Source: Nitratidesulfovibrio sp. SRB-5 (GTDB lineage: Bacteria > Desulfobacterota > Desulfovibrionia > Desulfovibrionales > Desulfovibrionaceae). From it: DNA of 64,000 nucleotides. The notes beneath the pieces are model-generated. The model saw only the letters and a list, made by a program, of their open reading frames with translations. It was not told the origin of the DNA and did no database searches. The number at the start of each line of letters is the position of its first letter. Within the stretch, counting starts at the first letter, position 1. A program made the position numbers and the translations under genes. The stretch is from positions 1,584,650-1,648,649 of the forward strand of contig NZ_JAIOTY010000001.1 in NCBI RefSeq assembly GCF_019931275.1, in the 5' to 3' direction. This document shows, piece by piece, positions 1-9,044 of this stretch.

Positions 1-876
1 TACGACGTGTTCGCGGTGATCCAGCGTGCGCCCCTGCTGGACGAACTGGCCGCCATGGGCGTGCGCGACGCGCTGTACCTGCCCATGGCCGCGTTGCCGT
101 CCTTTCACAAACCACTTGAACTTTCGCCGGTGGACCAGCGCCGCTACGGGGCCGACGTGGCCTTTCTGGGCGCGGGCTATCCCAACCGGCGCGTGGCTTT
201 CCGCCAGCTGGTGCATCTGGACTTCAGGATATGGGGCACGGAATGGGACGGGGAGCCCCTGCTGGCGCGGCACGTGCAACAGGGGGGGGCGCGGGTGTCC
301 GCCGAGGATTCGGTGAAGATCTACAACGCCAGCCGCATCAACCTGAACCTGCACTCCAGCATCCAGTCGCGCACCCTGGTTACCGGCGGCGACTTCGTGA
401 ACCCGCGCACCTTCGAGCTGGCCAGCATCGGGGCCTTTCAGCTGGTGGACCGGCGCACCCTGATGGATGAACTGTTCGCCGAGGATGAACTGGCCACCTT
501 CGACTCCATGGACGGGCTGACGGCGGCCATCGCCCATTATCTGGCCCACCCGGAGGAGCGGCAGGCCATGGCGGCCCGTGCCCGTGCCCGGGTGCTTGCG
601 GAACATACCTACCAGCACCGCATGCGCACGCTGCTGGAGTTCATCGCCCAGCGCCGCCCCGGCTGGCCCGCCCCGCGTGCCGCCGATGCGGGCCTGCCCG
701 CCGACCTTCCCGAGGACATGCGGCGCGAGCTTGCCGCGCTGCTGGACCGGTTGGGCCTGCCCGCCGACGCCGCCTTTGCCGACGTGGTCACTGCCCTGCG
801 CCAGCACAGCGGCCAGTTGACCCCGCTGGAAACGTCATTGCTGTTCCTGGACGAGTGGCGCAGGCAGTACGCCTGA
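1..876 (+). CDS. CgeB-type glycosyltransferase, 5' end missing
   Basis: The frame is open from base 1, so the N-terminus lies outside the window; the stop is TGA at 874-876. The visible 291 residues look like the C-terminal half of a GT-B glycosyltransferase of the CgeB / glycosyl-transferase-group-1 family. A Rossmann-like strand (DVAFLGAGYPNRR) is followed by a donor-binding region with INLNLH and a FVNPRTFELASIGAFQL stretch, which is typical of the nucleotide-sugar pocket, and then a helical C-terminus with an AHPEER segment. In Desulfovibrio such genes are often linked to flagellin or surface-polysaccharide glycosylation, but nothing here names the acceptor. The family call is from motif resemblance only. 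Confidence 0.75.
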   Translation, partial: YDVFAVIQRAPLLDELAAMGVRDALYLPMAALPSFHKPLELSPVDQRRYGADVAFLGAGYPNRRVAFRQLVHLDFRIWGTEWDGEPLLARHVQQGGARVSAEDSVKIYNASRINLNLHSSIQSRTLVTGGDFVNPRTFELASIGAFQLVDRRTLMDELFAEDELATFDSMDGLTAAIAHYLAHPEERQAMAARARARVLAEHTYQHRMRTLLEFIAQRRPGWPAPRAADAGLPADLPEDMRRELAALLDRLGLPADAAFADVVTALRQHSGQLTPLETSLLFLDEWRRQYA

Positions 877-1037
877 AGAATACCGGAGCTTCTTGGCCGG
901 GGAAACCTCCTGGCCGGGTAGGGCTGCCCTGCTGCCGGGTTCTCCACATGTTCGCTTTCCGTGTGCGTGCTTCCCGCACCCGGAACAGACACGTGCATGC
1001 GTGTGATGTGCACTTGGCAACGTCTACAGGATGGACT

Positions 1038-1904
1038 ATGCGCCGAGGTATGAGCGTCCGCACAACCCACCGTATTCCGCGTTATCGGCGCGCCCGGCAT
1101 GACCTTTACGTGTTGTGCGCGGCATGCGCGGCGGTGGCGTGCGCGGTGCTGCTGGCGTATTCGGTCCGCCCGGCGCTGGCTGATGGTCCGTCGTCGCAAA
1201 CGCTGGTGGCCGTGTCCGACGAGTGGGCGCCGCGCATCATGCCGGGGGCGGACGGCTCCGCCGACGGCATCTGCCCCATGGTGCTGCGCCAGGTGGCAGA
1301 GGACATGGGGCTGGAGGTGGAGTTCGGCTTCATGCCCAAGCCGCGCCGCCAGATGGCCTTCCGCCGGGGCGAGATCAACGTGGTGCCGTGCGTTTCACCC
1401 ATGTGGGAGGGCGTGCTGTCCGACGTGGCCGTGCATTCCGAGCCGTTCATGATGGCCACCGAAATGGTGCTGGTTCCCGCCGGGACCAAGGGGGTGTACC
1501 GTACCGTGCGCGATTTCGCGGGAATGCGCATGGGCACCATCGGCGGGTACGTCTATCACGACGGATTCGACGAGGCCTTCGAAACGGGCATGCTGCGCCG
1601 CGAGGATGCCTACACCGTGCCCCAGAACCTGCAAAAGCTGCGGGCCGGGCGTATTGATGCCATGATCGTGGATGACTACGAGGCCGCCTACTGGATGCAC
1701 AAGGCCGGATGGGCCGAGACCGATTTTCGCGTGGCCTACGTGTTTGCCGATCCCGCACCCATCACGGTGATGCTACATGCCTCGCTGCGCGAGTTTCTGC
1801 CCAGGATCAACGCCTCGCTGGCTCGCATGCGCACCAACGGCACCCTGCGTGCCCTGTTCGCGGAATACGGTCCGCAGAAACTGGCCGCGCACCTGGCCCG
1901 CTGA
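1038..1904 (+). CDS. periplasmic solute-binding protein, family 3 type
   Basis: A protein of 288 residues beginning at ATG 1038, preceded by an AGGATGG-like ribosome site. The N-terminus has a run of Arg residues, a hydrophobic stretch at about residues 23-42 and a possible cleavage after ALA near residue 48, so it should be exported. The mature part follows the bacterial extracellular solute-binding family 3 pattern: an opening beta strand (LVAVSDEWAP), then GICPMVLRQVAEDMGLEVEF, and later FAGMRMGTIGGY and GRIDAMIVDDYEA, matching the two lobes of amino-acid-type binding proteins. No permease or ATPase genes are adjacent, so it may serve a distant transporter or act as a sensor. The open frame continues upstream to 855, but that start would overlap the glycosyltransferase and lacks a ribosome site. 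Confidence 0.75.
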   Translation: MRRGMSVRTTHRIPRYRRARHDLYVLCAACAAVACAVLLAYSVRPALADGPSSQTLVAVSDEWAPRIMPGADGSADGICPMVLRQVAEDMGLEVEFGFMPKPRRQMAFRRGEINVVPCVSPMWEGVLSDVAVHSEPFMMATEMVLVPAGTKGVYRTVRDFAGMRMGTIGGYVYHDGFDEAFETGMLRREDAYTVPQNLQKLRAGRIDAMIVDDYEAAYWMHKAGWAETDFRVAYVFADPAPITVMLHASLREFLPRINASLARMRTNGTLRALFAEYGPQKLAAHLAR

Positions 1905-2019
1905 CGCAGGCCGGGCCCGCCTGTCCGTCCTGAGCTCTCCGGTTCACCCCGGTTTCATCCGATTTTTCCATTCCGGTGTTTTACCCGATCCGTGCACCAA
2001 CCGCCCCAGGGAATCCGCC

Positions 2020-2226
2020 ATGAAAGTCTACCGCTACCTGACCGGCCCCGACGATTCCGCCTTCTGCCACCGTGTCACCGAGGCCCTGAACAAGGGCTGG
2101 GAACTGCACGGCGGCCCCACGCTGACCTACGACGCCGAGCGCAAGCAGGTGATCGCCGGGCAGGCCATCGTCAAGGACGTGGAAGGCAAGGACTACGTGC
2201 CGGGCATGGACCTTTCCGCCCAGTAG
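2020..2226 (+). CDS. DUF1737-type small protein
   Basis: A 68-residue protein starting with MKVYRYLTGPDD. The sequence has the compact pattern of DUF1737 proteins: a short strand, an acidic DDSAFCHRVTEALNKGWELHG helix-turn and a C-terminal strand with QAIVK. The function of this family is unknown. The frame is open further upstream (to 1777) but that part overlaps the end of the binding-protein gene in another frame, and the family length supports the short start. It ends 24 bp before the convergent chemoreceptor gene. Confidence 0.7.
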   Translation: MKVYRYLTGPDDSAFCHRVTEALNKGWELHGGPTLTYDAERKQVIAGQAIVKDVEGKDYVPGMDLSAQ

Positions 2227-2250
2227 CGCAACAGCCGGAGTTCGCCAGCG

Positions 2251-4026
2251 TCACCCTTCCTGCATCTCGCCGACCAGACGTTGCAGTTCGTGGGCCTGGT
2301 CGGCCAGGTCGCCGATGGCATGCGCCGCGTGCACCATGGCCTCGGCCATGGAGGACGAAATGCGGTCCACTTCCTTGATGGCGTGGTCTATCTCGTCGTT
2401 TTCCGCCGTTTCGCGCTCCACGGCTGCCGCTATGCTGTTCACCTGCGCCGCCGTTTCCTCGATGAGTCCCACGATTTCGCGCAGCGTCTCGCCTGATCGT
2501 TGCGCGGCCTGCGTCGAATCGTTGATGGCGCCCACCGCGTTGTCCACGTTCTGCACGTTCTTGCGCGTCCCTTCCTGAATGCTGCCGATGGCCTCGCCCA
2601 CCTGCCGGGTGGCGGCCATGGTCTTTTCCGCCAGCTTGCGCACCTCGTCCGCCACCACGGCGAATCCGCGCCCGGCATCGCCCGCGCGGGCCGCCTCGAT
2701 GGCGGCGTTGAGCGCCAGCAGGTTGGTCTGGTCGGCGATGTCCGAAATGACGTTCATGATCTGGCCGATGCCTTCCGCCTGCTCCCCCAGCACCGCCATG
2801 TCCGTCTTCAGGCTAAGCGCCTGGTCCTGCGCAAGGCCGATGCCGCGCACCACGTCACCGACCACGGTGGCGCCCTCCAATGCCTTTGCACGCGCGTTGT
2901 TGGCGGTGTGGGAGGCGTTGGTTGCGCTACGGGCGACATCCGCTATGGTCTCGCTCATTTCGTTGATGGCCGTTGCCGTGCGTGCCACGCTATCCAGTTG
3001 CGATGAGGTGCCGCTGGAGGTGTGGTCGATGCGGCGCGTCAGCTCTTCCGACGCCCTGGATACGTTGGCCACCACGGTTTCGATGCGGGATGCCGCCAGC
3101 ATCATGCCCTTGCGGGTGGCAACCTCCGCTTCACGGCGGACATGTTCCGCCTCTTCCGTGGCCAGCCGGGCCCGATGGGCCTCTTCCGTAGCCAGGCGCT
3201 GCTTTTCCTCGGCGCCGGAAATCAGCCCCTTGAGACTGACGACCATGCGGCGCAAGGCTTCGGCAAGCATGCCCACTTCGTCAGCGCCGCGCACGTCCAG
3301 TTCTCGGTCCAGGCTGCCTTCACTCACCGCCTTGGCGTAGTCCACGGCCCGGCGTAGCGGCCGCGTGAGCATGAGCGTTATGCCCACGCCAAGCAGCATG
3401 GCCAGGGCAGGGCCGCCCAGCATGCCCGCCATGATGGCGAACTTGTGGCGCGCGGCGCTCTGCATCTCCTGCTGGTAGAGTGTGGCGGATTCCTTGAGTC
3501 CCTGTTCCGTCAGGTCGTCCAGCGCGGCGAACGTGGCGTCGTGCACTTTGCGCAAATCCGTGGTGCGCGCCAGTATCTCCATCAGGGTCAGGATGTCGCT
3601 CTTGTCTTTTTCCCATTCGCGGATGAGGTCGAGCAGGGCGTCGTTGCCCTTGCGGCCCGCGTCGAGCTGCTTGCGGAATTCCGTGAACAGGGCGTTTTCG
3701 CTCTCCGAGCGGGGCAGCGCCGTGTACTTTTCCATGGCCACGGCTATGGCCGCGCGCGACTGTTCCATGGCCGCGTATTGCTGCCGCGAGAAATCCGGCG
3801 AAATGCCGGGCACCAGCAGACTGCGCTGGGCGATGACGACTTCGCGGATTTCCTCCGCGATGCGCAGAAGGTGCGGAAAGCCGGGCATGCGGCGTGCCAC
3901 TATGCTTTCAAGCGAATGACTGGCGCTGTTGATGCCAAGGTACCCGATGACGCCCACCCCGAGCGTTATGGCGGCGACGATCATAAAGGCCCCTGCGATC
4001 TTGGTGCCGATGCGCGAGATGCCCAT
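2251..4026 (-). CDS. methyl-accepting chemotaxis protein
   Basis: A 591-residue transmembrane chemoreceptor. A first membrane helix lies at about residues 11-33, followed by an alpha-helical sensor region of about 155 residues that resembles a four-helix-bundle ligand domain. A second membrane helix lies near 190-212 (rich in [12 protein letters not shown]), then a HAMP segment ([16 protein letters not shown]) and a long signalling coiled coil. The conserved hairpin tip reads [15 protein letters not shown], which binds CheA/CheW. No CheR-tethering pentapeptide is visible at the C-terminus (MQEG end). The upstream gene on the same strand is a secreted Cache protein 72 bp away, which suggests joint expression and perhaps a shared sensory role. 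Confidence 0.93.
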   Translation of the reverse strand: MGISRIGTKIAGAFMIVAAITLGVGVIGYLGINSASHSLESIVARRMPGFPHLLRIAEEIREVVIAQRSLLVPGISPDFSRQQYAAMEQSRAAIAVAMEKYTALPRSESENALFTEFRKQLDAGRKGNDALLDLIREWEKDKSDILTLMEILARTTDLRKVHDATFAALDDLTEQGLKESATLYQQEMQSAARHKFAIMAGMLGGPALAMLLGVGITLMLTRPLRRAVDYAKAVSEGSLDRELDVRGADEVGMLAEALRRMVVSLKGLISGAEEKQRLATEEAHRARLATEEAEHVRREAEVATRKGMMLAASRIETVVANVSRASEELTRRIDHTSSGTSSQLDSVARTATAINEMSETIADVARSATNASHTANNARAKALEGATVVGDVVRGIGLAQDQALSLKTDMAVLGEQAEGIGQIMNVISDIADQTNLLALNAAIEAARAGDAGRGFAVVADEVRKLAEKTMAATRQVGEAIGSIQEGTRKNVQNVDNAVGAINDSTQAAQRSGETLREIVGLIEETAAQVNSIAAAVERETAENDEIDHAIKEVDRISSSMAEAMVHAAHAIGDLADQAHELQRLVGEMQEG

Positions 4027-4098
4027 GCCTCCCCCCTGAGGAAAGACGATGCCCGCGGCGAGCGGACGTCGAAGGTCGTGCGGACGCGGGGTCCGGGT

Positions 4099-4557
4099 TT
4101 ACTGGTACGCCCCGCATCCCACCAGCAGGTCGTCCACGCGTTCCATGTACATGGATTTGGGCTCGATGAGTTTGGTCTGGGGGTTGGAGAACTTGTAGTC
4201 CTGCCAGAACGAGGCCTTGGTTTTTCCCAGTTCCACGCGCTCCTTGACGAAGTACTTGCCGTCGGGGTCGCGCAGTTCCATCAGGTTCTTGCCGACCTGT
4301 TTGGCGTTGGCCCCGTGGGCAAGGCAGGTGCCCTGCATGTCGTAGACAACCACATACAGGTCGCGATCGACAAACATGCCCTGCGGGTTGCTGATTTCCG
4401 CCAGGGCCTTGTCGCGCCCGTTGGCCTTGAGATAGGCCACGGCCTTTTTGACCATGGCGACGGCTTCATCCTTGCTGCCCTTGGTCTGGGCGCTCGCCAG
4501 CGTGCACAGGGTTGCCACGAGCAACAGGGCAAATGCCGCGCGCAGTGCGTATCTCAT
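4099..4557 (-). CDS. secreted single-Cache-domain protein
   Basis: A 152-residue protein with a cleavable signal peptide (about residues 1-23, ending in TLASAQ). The rest matches a small Cache domain: a helical start (DEAVAMVKKAVAYLKANG), then the strand-rich core LYVVVYDMQGTCLAHG, the NLMELRDPDGKYFV segment and a final FSNPQTKLIEPKSMY strand. Cache domains bind small ligands outside the cytoplasm, usually as the sensor part of chemoreceptors or kinases. Here the domain stands alone, 72 bp upstream of a chemoreceptor gene on the same strand. The start at 4557 has an AAAGGAG site; the longer frame (to 4809) has no support. Confidence 0.8.
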   Translation of the reverse strand: MRYALRAAFALLLVATLCTLASAQTKGSKDEAVAMVKKAVAYLKANGRDKALAEISNPQGMFVDRDLYVVVYDMQGTCLAHGANAKQVGKNLMELRDPDGKYFVKERVELGKTKASFWQDYKFSNPQTKLIEPKSMYMERVDDLLVGCGAYQ

Positions 4558-4733
4558 GATGGCTCCTTTGGCGGACGATGCCGCGTTTGATGGATATGGG
4601 CGGAAGCCATGATAGCTTGGCGGATACGGGCGGGGCATGATTACTTGGCGCCGGGGCTCGGGCAGGGGCGGGAGAGGCCGGGGACGACAGCGGTGACCCG
4701 GCGGGGCAGGCGGCATGGACAGAAGCGGCCACG

Positions 4734-4772
4734 CAAAACCGGCCAGAGCAGCTCGGTCCGCCTGGCCGGTTG
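4734..4772 (-). terminator. rho-independent terminator after the split-Soret cytochrome gene
   Basis: A perfect 10-bp stem (AACCGGCCAG at 4738-4747 with its complement at 4763-4772) is followed on the minus strand by TTTT. It lies about 50 bp beyond the cytochrome stop codon. Confidence 0.65.
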
Positions 4773-4824
4773 TCTTCGCCGTGTTGGGTATTGCGTCACC
4801 CGGCGTCACAGGATGATGCGGACG

Positions 4825-5673
4825 TCAGGGATGGTTCTTGAACTTGTCCGCCGTATGCGGGTTGCCGGAATGGCAGGGGGTACAGTCCATCTTGCCCTTC
4901 AGCAGGGGCGACTGCTTGCCGGGGTTGTGGCATTGGCCGCAGTAGGTGACCGAAGCCGGGTCGCCGTGGGCCACGGCAAAGGCCCCTGCCTGTTTGGCGT
5001 TCATGATGGCGATGGCCTTCGCGGCCACGTCGGCGGTGATGCGCGCGCATCGCTCGCCGCGTTCCGTGCTCTTTTCCGCAAAGCCGGATGCCTGGCACCA
5101 CCGGCCCACGGACACATGGCACAACGGCGAATGGCTGACGCTGGTGGGCAGCGCGCCGGCCACGCCCTTGAAGGCCGCGCCCGGATCATGCATGGGGAAG
5201 GCGGTCTGTTCGTACCAACGGAACAGTTCCGCCACCATGGGGTCGCGTTCCTTGCGGCCCCAGAACAGCGCAAAGGCGCTGGCCGCACCCAGCAGGGCAC
5301 CGCAGATGGTGCCCCAGTCGGAAATGCCGCTCTTGCCCACCTCCAGCATAGTGAAGGGAAACTGGTTGTACGGCGCGCCGTGCTGTTCGCCCATCATGCC
5401 TACGATGGCGTAGAACACCCCGTAGCCGCAGCCGTAGCCCTGGTGCCAGTAGCCGTCATAGGCCACGGGCGCGCAGACTGTGGCATCCAGCACGTGGGGC
5501 TTCCACGAGAAGGGGGCATCCTTCTGGGCAAAGCGTCCGCTGGTGGCGGCCATGGCCGGTTGCGGCGCAAGGACGGACCCCGCGCCCGGCAGCAGGTCAC
5601 CGGCAAGGCATCCCGTGGCGCACCCCAGCATCCCCATGGCCTTCAGCATCGTTCTTCTGTTCATCCGTTCCAT
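4825..5673 (-). CDS. split-Soret-type dihaem cytochrome c
   Basis: A 282-residue exported redox protein. An RR-containing N-terminus (MNRRTMLKAMGMLG) followed by a hydrophobic stretch suggests a Tat-like signal. Two haem c sites CxxCH lie near the C-terminus (about residues 245-249 and 264-268). The N-terminal half carries a GYGCGYGVFYAIVG segment of the C_GCAxxG_C_C redox-active family. This combination is the signature of split-Soret cytochromes known from Desulfovibrio, periplasmic proteins of debated role (nitrate or oxygen response has been proposed). The start at 5673 has GGAGGAACAGC in front. It is transcribed alone, with a terminator at 4734-4772. Confidence 0.88.
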   Translation of the reverse strand: MERMNRRTMLKAMGMLGCATGCLAGDLLPGAGSVLAPQPAMAATSGRFAQKDAPFSWKPHVLDATVCAPVAYDGYWHQGYGCGYGVFYAIVGMMGEQHGAPYNQFPFTMLEVGKSGISDWGTICGALLGAASAFALFWGRKERDPMVAELFRWYEQTAFPMHDPGAAFKGVAGALPTSVSHSPLCHVSVGRWCQASGFAEKSTERGERCARITADVAAKAIAIMNAKQAGAFAVAHGDPASVTYCGQCHNPGKQSPLLKGKMDCTPCHSGNPHTADKFKNHP

Positions 5674-5748
5674 GCTGTTCCTCCGGTGAGATAGGAGCGA
5701 TCACTCGCGCTCAATGTTGGTCGTGCATCAGCAAGAGGCGTTCCATGC

Positions 5749-5767
5749 TTGTTCTTTTTGTGAACAA
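5749..5767. promoter_or_regulatory. palindrome TTGTTC-N7-GAACAA upstream of the cytochrome gene
   Basis: A perfect 6-bp inverted repeat with a 7-bp spacer lies about 76-94 bp upstream of the split-Soret cytochrome start. Size and position fit an operator for a dimeric regulator. The regulator cannot be named from this sequence. Confidence 0.35.
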
Positions 5768-6004
5768 TGTGAAACGACGGCGTGTTGCATGAAGCCAGGG
5801 GCGGTGATGGGTGCAAACAGAACTTTCAGGCTGCCAACCGCGCATATCGTGCCGCCAACCGGACATTGCAGGGGCAACTGGGGGAAAGGGCTGGCAGGGG
5901 AAGGCGGGGGAGCAACGGTGGGAGTGCCCTCGGAATGGCAGCGGCACAGGGAACCGAGATGCCGTGGGTGGGCTGGCTGAATGGGGAGTGGTGATGAAAG
6001 GGCG

Positions 6005-6036
6005 GAAAAAAGGCCGGAAGGTAATCCTTCCGGCCT
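6005..6036 (-). terminator. rho-independent terminator of argB
   Basis: On the minus strand GGCCGGAAGG, a 4-base loop and the exact complement are followed by a run of seven T residues. It lies about 100 bp past the argB stop codon. Confidence 0.85.
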
Positions 6037-6132
6037 CTTGGGGGTGGCAAGTACAGGTGGCGCTTGGGGGCGGTTGGATGGCGCGGGGATGCGTCGCGGG
6101 CCTGCCCACCGGCTGGCACTTCAGAAGCAGCC

Positions 6133-7095
6133 CTACCGGCGGCAGCCGCAGCTGACGGCGGCGCGCATGCCGCGCTCGCCCACGATTTCGGTGCTGATGC
6201 CCTTGTCGGTGAACAGTTCCAGCAGGATGCAGTTCTCCACTCGGCCATCCACGATCATGGCCTTTTCCACGCCTTCCTCCAGCGCCTCCAGGCAGCATTT
6301 CACCTTGGGGATCATGCCGCCGGTCAGGGTGCCGTCGGTAAACAGTTCCACGGCCTCGCGGGTGGTCAGCGAGCGGATCAGTTCCTTCTGCTTGTCCAGG
6401 ATGCCCGCCACGTCGGTAAGCAGCAGCAGGCGTTTGGCGCGCAGCGCCGCCGCCACGGCCCCGGCCACGGCGTCGGCGTTGATGTTGTACGTCTCGCCGT
6501 TTTCGTCCACGCCCACGGGCGCGATGACCGGCACGAAGTTGTCGCGCTCCAGCGAACGGAGCAGGGTGGTTTCCACCCGCATAACCTCGCCCACCTTGCC
6601 AAGGTCGATGATTTCCGGTGCATGATTGCCGCCGTTGACGATCATCTCCATCTTGCGGGCGCGGATGAGCTGGCCGTCCTTGCCGGAAAGGCCCACGGCC
6701 TTCACCCCGCTGAGGTTCAGCAGGTTCACGATTTCCTTGTTGACCTTGCCCACCAGCACCATTTCCACCACGTCCATGGTGGCGTCGTCGGTGACGCGCA
6801 GCCCCTCGCGGAACTGCGACTGGATGTGCAACTGTTCCAGCATGCGGCCAATCTGCGGGCCGCCGCCGTGCACCACCACCGGGTTGATGCCCACCTGCTT
6901 CAGCAGGGCGATGTTGAGGGCGAAGGCCTTTTTCAGCGCCTCGTCCTTCATGGCGTGGCCGCCGTACTTGATGACCACGGTCTGCCCGTGGAACTGGCGC
7001 ATGTAGGGCAGGCACTCGATGAGCACCTTGGACTGGAGCTTGGCGTAGGCGGCGGGGTCTGCGCAGCAGGACGCGGCCTGTTCGGTCTGGCTCAT
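6133..7095 (-). CDS. argB: acetylglutamate kinase
   Basis: A 320-residue amino-acid kinase that phosphorylates N-acetyl-L-glutamate, the second step of arginine biosynthesis, in the cytoplasm. Diagnostic motifs are [10 protein letters not shown] near residue 40 (phosphate-binding Lys), [13 protein letters not shown] (substrate loop), VGLSGKDG, and a C-terminal part with [14 protein letters not shown] and [13 protein letters not shown]. The start at MSQTEQ is chosen because the longer frame to 7149 adds only a low-complexity leader; GAAGAGAG precedes this ATG. The C-terminus ends in the unusual CGCRR. It lies downstream of hslU on the same strand, separated by a 174-bp structured repeat. Confidence 0.95.
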   Translation of the reverse strand: MSQTEQAASCCADPAAYAKLQSKVLIECLPYMRQFHGQTVVIKYGGHAMKDEALKKAFALNIALLKQVGINPVVVHGGGPQIGRMLEQLHIQSQFREGLRVTDDATMDVVEMVLVGKVNKEIVNLLNLSGVKAVGLSGKDGQLIRARKMEMIVNGGNHAPEIIDLGKVGEVMRVETTLLRSLERDNFVPVIAPVGVDENGETYNINADAVAGAVAAALRAKRLLLLTDVAGILDKQKELIRSLTTREAVELFTDGTLTGGMIPKVKCCLEALEEGVEKAMIVDGRVENCILLELFTDKGISTEIVGERGMRAAVSCGCRR

Positions 7096-7151
7096 GGCAC
7101 TCTCTTCGGGCGGTGCGCTACGGCGAGGTAGCGGCTGGGGTTCTTGCAACA

Positions 7152-7325
7152 GGGCCTGTTTCCAAAAGCAGGATTTTCGTCCGTTGGCAAGGAGAACACG
7201 TCTGCCATGAGGGAGGCCTCGGTCGTTGCGTGAGCGAAGCGAATTTTACGGATGATGCCGCAACCATGCTTCGCGCCCTACGGGGCGGACGCCAACGGGC
7301 GAAAAGACAGGTTGGGAGCAGGCCC
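7152..7325 (-). repeat. stop-codon-associated structured repeat, copy at hslU (diverged, 174 bp)
   Basis: Imperfect terminal inverted repeats of about 36 bp open with GGGCCTG at both ends and run to CGTTGGC. Inner blocks shared with the copies at 40799-40924 and 58618-58743 are AAAATCCTGC, TTCTCCTTGCCAACG and CGCCCGTTGGC. The outer end overlaps the last base of the hslU stop codon. The middle is longer and diverged compared with the 126-bp copies. Read from the hslU side it has the same orientation as the other two copies. Confidence 0.7.
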
Positions 7326-8776
7326 TACAGGATGTAGCGGCTGAGATCCTTGTTGGCGCGCACGTCGGCCAGGTGCTCGCGCACGTAGTCGCTGTCCACG
7401 GTCACCCGGTCGCCGGAGCGGTCGGGTGCCTCGAACGAAAGGTCGGCCAGGATTTTTTCCAGGATGGTGTACAGCCGCCGCGCCCCGATGTTTTCGGTCT
7501 GGGCGTTGGTTTCTTCGGCAAAGGCGGCGATTTCGCGCAAGGCGTCGCCGGTGAATTCGATGTGCACGCCTTCCGTTTGCAGCAGCGCGGTGTACTGCCG
7601 GGTAAGCGCATTGTGCGGCTCGGTGAGGATGCGCAGGAAGTCGTCCTTTCCGAGCGCGGACAACTCCGCCCGCAGGGGAAAGCGCCCCTGCAATTCCGGA
7701 ATCAGGTCCGAGGGCTTGCTGAAATGGAACGCCCCGGCGGCGATGAACAGGATGTGGTCGGTGCGCACCATGCCGTACTTGGTGTTGACCACGCTGCCTT
7801 CCACGATGGGCAGCAGGTCGCGCTGCACCCCTTCGCGCGAGACGTCGGAGCTTTTCTGGGTACTGCCGCTGGCGATCTTGTCGATTTCGTCGATGAAGAT
7901 GATGCCGGTCTGCTCCACGCGTTCGCGGGCCAGGTCGGACACGCGGTCGTGGTCGATGAGCCGGTCGGCCTCTTCCTGCGTCAGCAGGTTGAAGGCATCG
8001 CGCACCTTCATGCGGCGGCGCTTGCGGCGCGAGGGAAAGACCTTGCTGAACATGTCGCGCACCTGCGAGCCCACGTCCTCCAGCCCCGGCATGGACAGTA
8101 CGCCCACCTGCGGCCCGCCGGATTCCTCCACCTCCATGTCCACCTCGCGGTCGTCCAGCTTGCCGCCGTGCCACAGGGTGCGCAGCTTTTCGCGGGTGGA
8201 GGAGCGGCTGTCCGGCACGGAGCCGGTGCCCGTGGGCGGGGACGCGTGGGACGCATCGGCCTGCGCCGGGGGCTGGGGAATGGCCTGTCCGCCAGAATGG
8301 CTGGCGGAAAGGTCGAAGGTCAGGCCGCCCATGCCTTGTGCCGGGGCAGGCTGGGGCGCGCCGCCGGGCAGCAGCAGGTCCAGCAGGCGTTCCTCTGCGC
8401 GGGCCTCGGCCTTCACGCGCACCTTCTCGTTTTCCTCGGCCCGCACCAGGGCGATGCCGATTTCCATCAGGTCGCGCACCATGGATTCCACGTCGCGGCC
8501 CACGTAGCCCACCTCGGTGAACTTGGTGGCCTCCACCTTGATGAACGGTGACGCGGAAAGCTTGGCCAGCCGCCGGGCTATCTCGGTCTTGCCGACGCCG
8601 GTGGGGCCCATCATGATGATGTTCTTGGGGGCTATCTCGTCGCGCAGGGCCGGGTCCAGCTGCTGGCGGCGCCAGCGGTTGCGCATGGCCACGGCCACCA
8701 TGCGCTTGGCGGCGTTCTGGCCCACGATGTACTTGTCCAGTTCCGAAACGATTTCACGGGGGGTGAGGTTGCTCAT
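7325..8776 (-). CDS. hslU: HslU ATPase, unfoldase of the HslVU protease
   Basis: A 483-residue AAA+ (Clp/Hsp100) protein. Walker A GPTGVGKT lies at about residues 57-64, Walker B is FIDEIDKIA and the sensor region has the usual HslU layout. The C-terminus DLSRYIL matches the tail that docks into HslV. The I-domain carries about 60 extra residues rich in Pro, Gln, Ala and Ser, so the protein is longer than common HslU (about 440-460). The start [10 protein letters not shown] is typical of the family; a longer frame to 9031 is not. hslV is not adjacent, so the peptidase partner must be encoded elsewhere. The gene lies between htrA and argB on the same strand. Confidence 0.95.
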   Translation of the reverse strand: MSNLTPREIVSELDKYIVGQNAAKRMVAVAMRNRWRRQQLDPALRDEIAPKNIIMMGPTGVGKTEIARRLAKLSASPFIKVEATKFTEVGYVGRDVESMVRDLMEIGIALVRAEENEKVRVKAEARAEERLLDLLLPGGAPQPAPAQGMGGLTFDLSASHSGGQAIPQPPAQADASHASPPTGTGSVPDSRSSTREKLRTLWHGGKLDDREVDMEVEESGGPQVGVLSMPGLEDVGSQVRDMFSKVFPSRRKRRRMKVRDAFNLLTQEEADRLIDHDRVSDLARERVEQTGIIFIDEIDKIASGSTQKSSDVSREGVQRDLLPIVEGSVVNTKYGMVRTDHILFIAAGAFHFSKPSDLIPELQGRFPLRAELSALGKDDFLRILTEPHNALTRQYTALLQTEGVHIEFTGDALREIAAFAEETNAQTENIGARRLYTILEKILADLSFEAPDRSGDRVTVDSDYVREHLADVRANKDLSRYIL

Positions 8777-8985
8777 GTTCGGTATGCGCGAAGGCGGGTT
8801 GTTCGTTCTGCCGGTGGCCCGCCGACAACGCGGCAGGCGGCGGACGGCGCCGTGCGGGGCACGATACCAGCGCGGGCGGCGAAAGCCAACGCCCGCTGCG
8901 GCAAGGCGTTGGGGGCACGGCCTTGCCGTGATGCGCGCGGCCTGAGGCTCGCGGGCGCGAACGGGCACGGGCAGGCCGGAAACGA

Positions 8986-9024
8986 ACGGGGAGGGGGCAC
9001 GCGCGTGCCTCCTCCCCGTTTTTG
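8986..9024 (-). terminator. terminator hairpin between htrA and hslU
   Basis: A long GC stem (ACGGGGAGG...CCTCCCCGT with an inner GGCACGCGCGTGCC palindrome) lies just past the htrA stop. The minus-strand tail is TCGTTT and the plus-strand tail TTTTT, so it could work in both directions. Confidence 0.6.
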
Positions 9025-9044
9025 CGATCAAGTGCGCGTGCGCG

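Larger units (their letters stand above)
5674..6132. other. intergenic region without a gene
   Basis: No credible gene is seen. The region holds the promoter side of the cytochrome gene, a TTGTTC-N7-GAACAA palindrome (5749-5767) and the terminator downstream of argB (6005-6036). Open frames crossing it are arginine- and proline-rich shadows. Confidence 0.6.
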
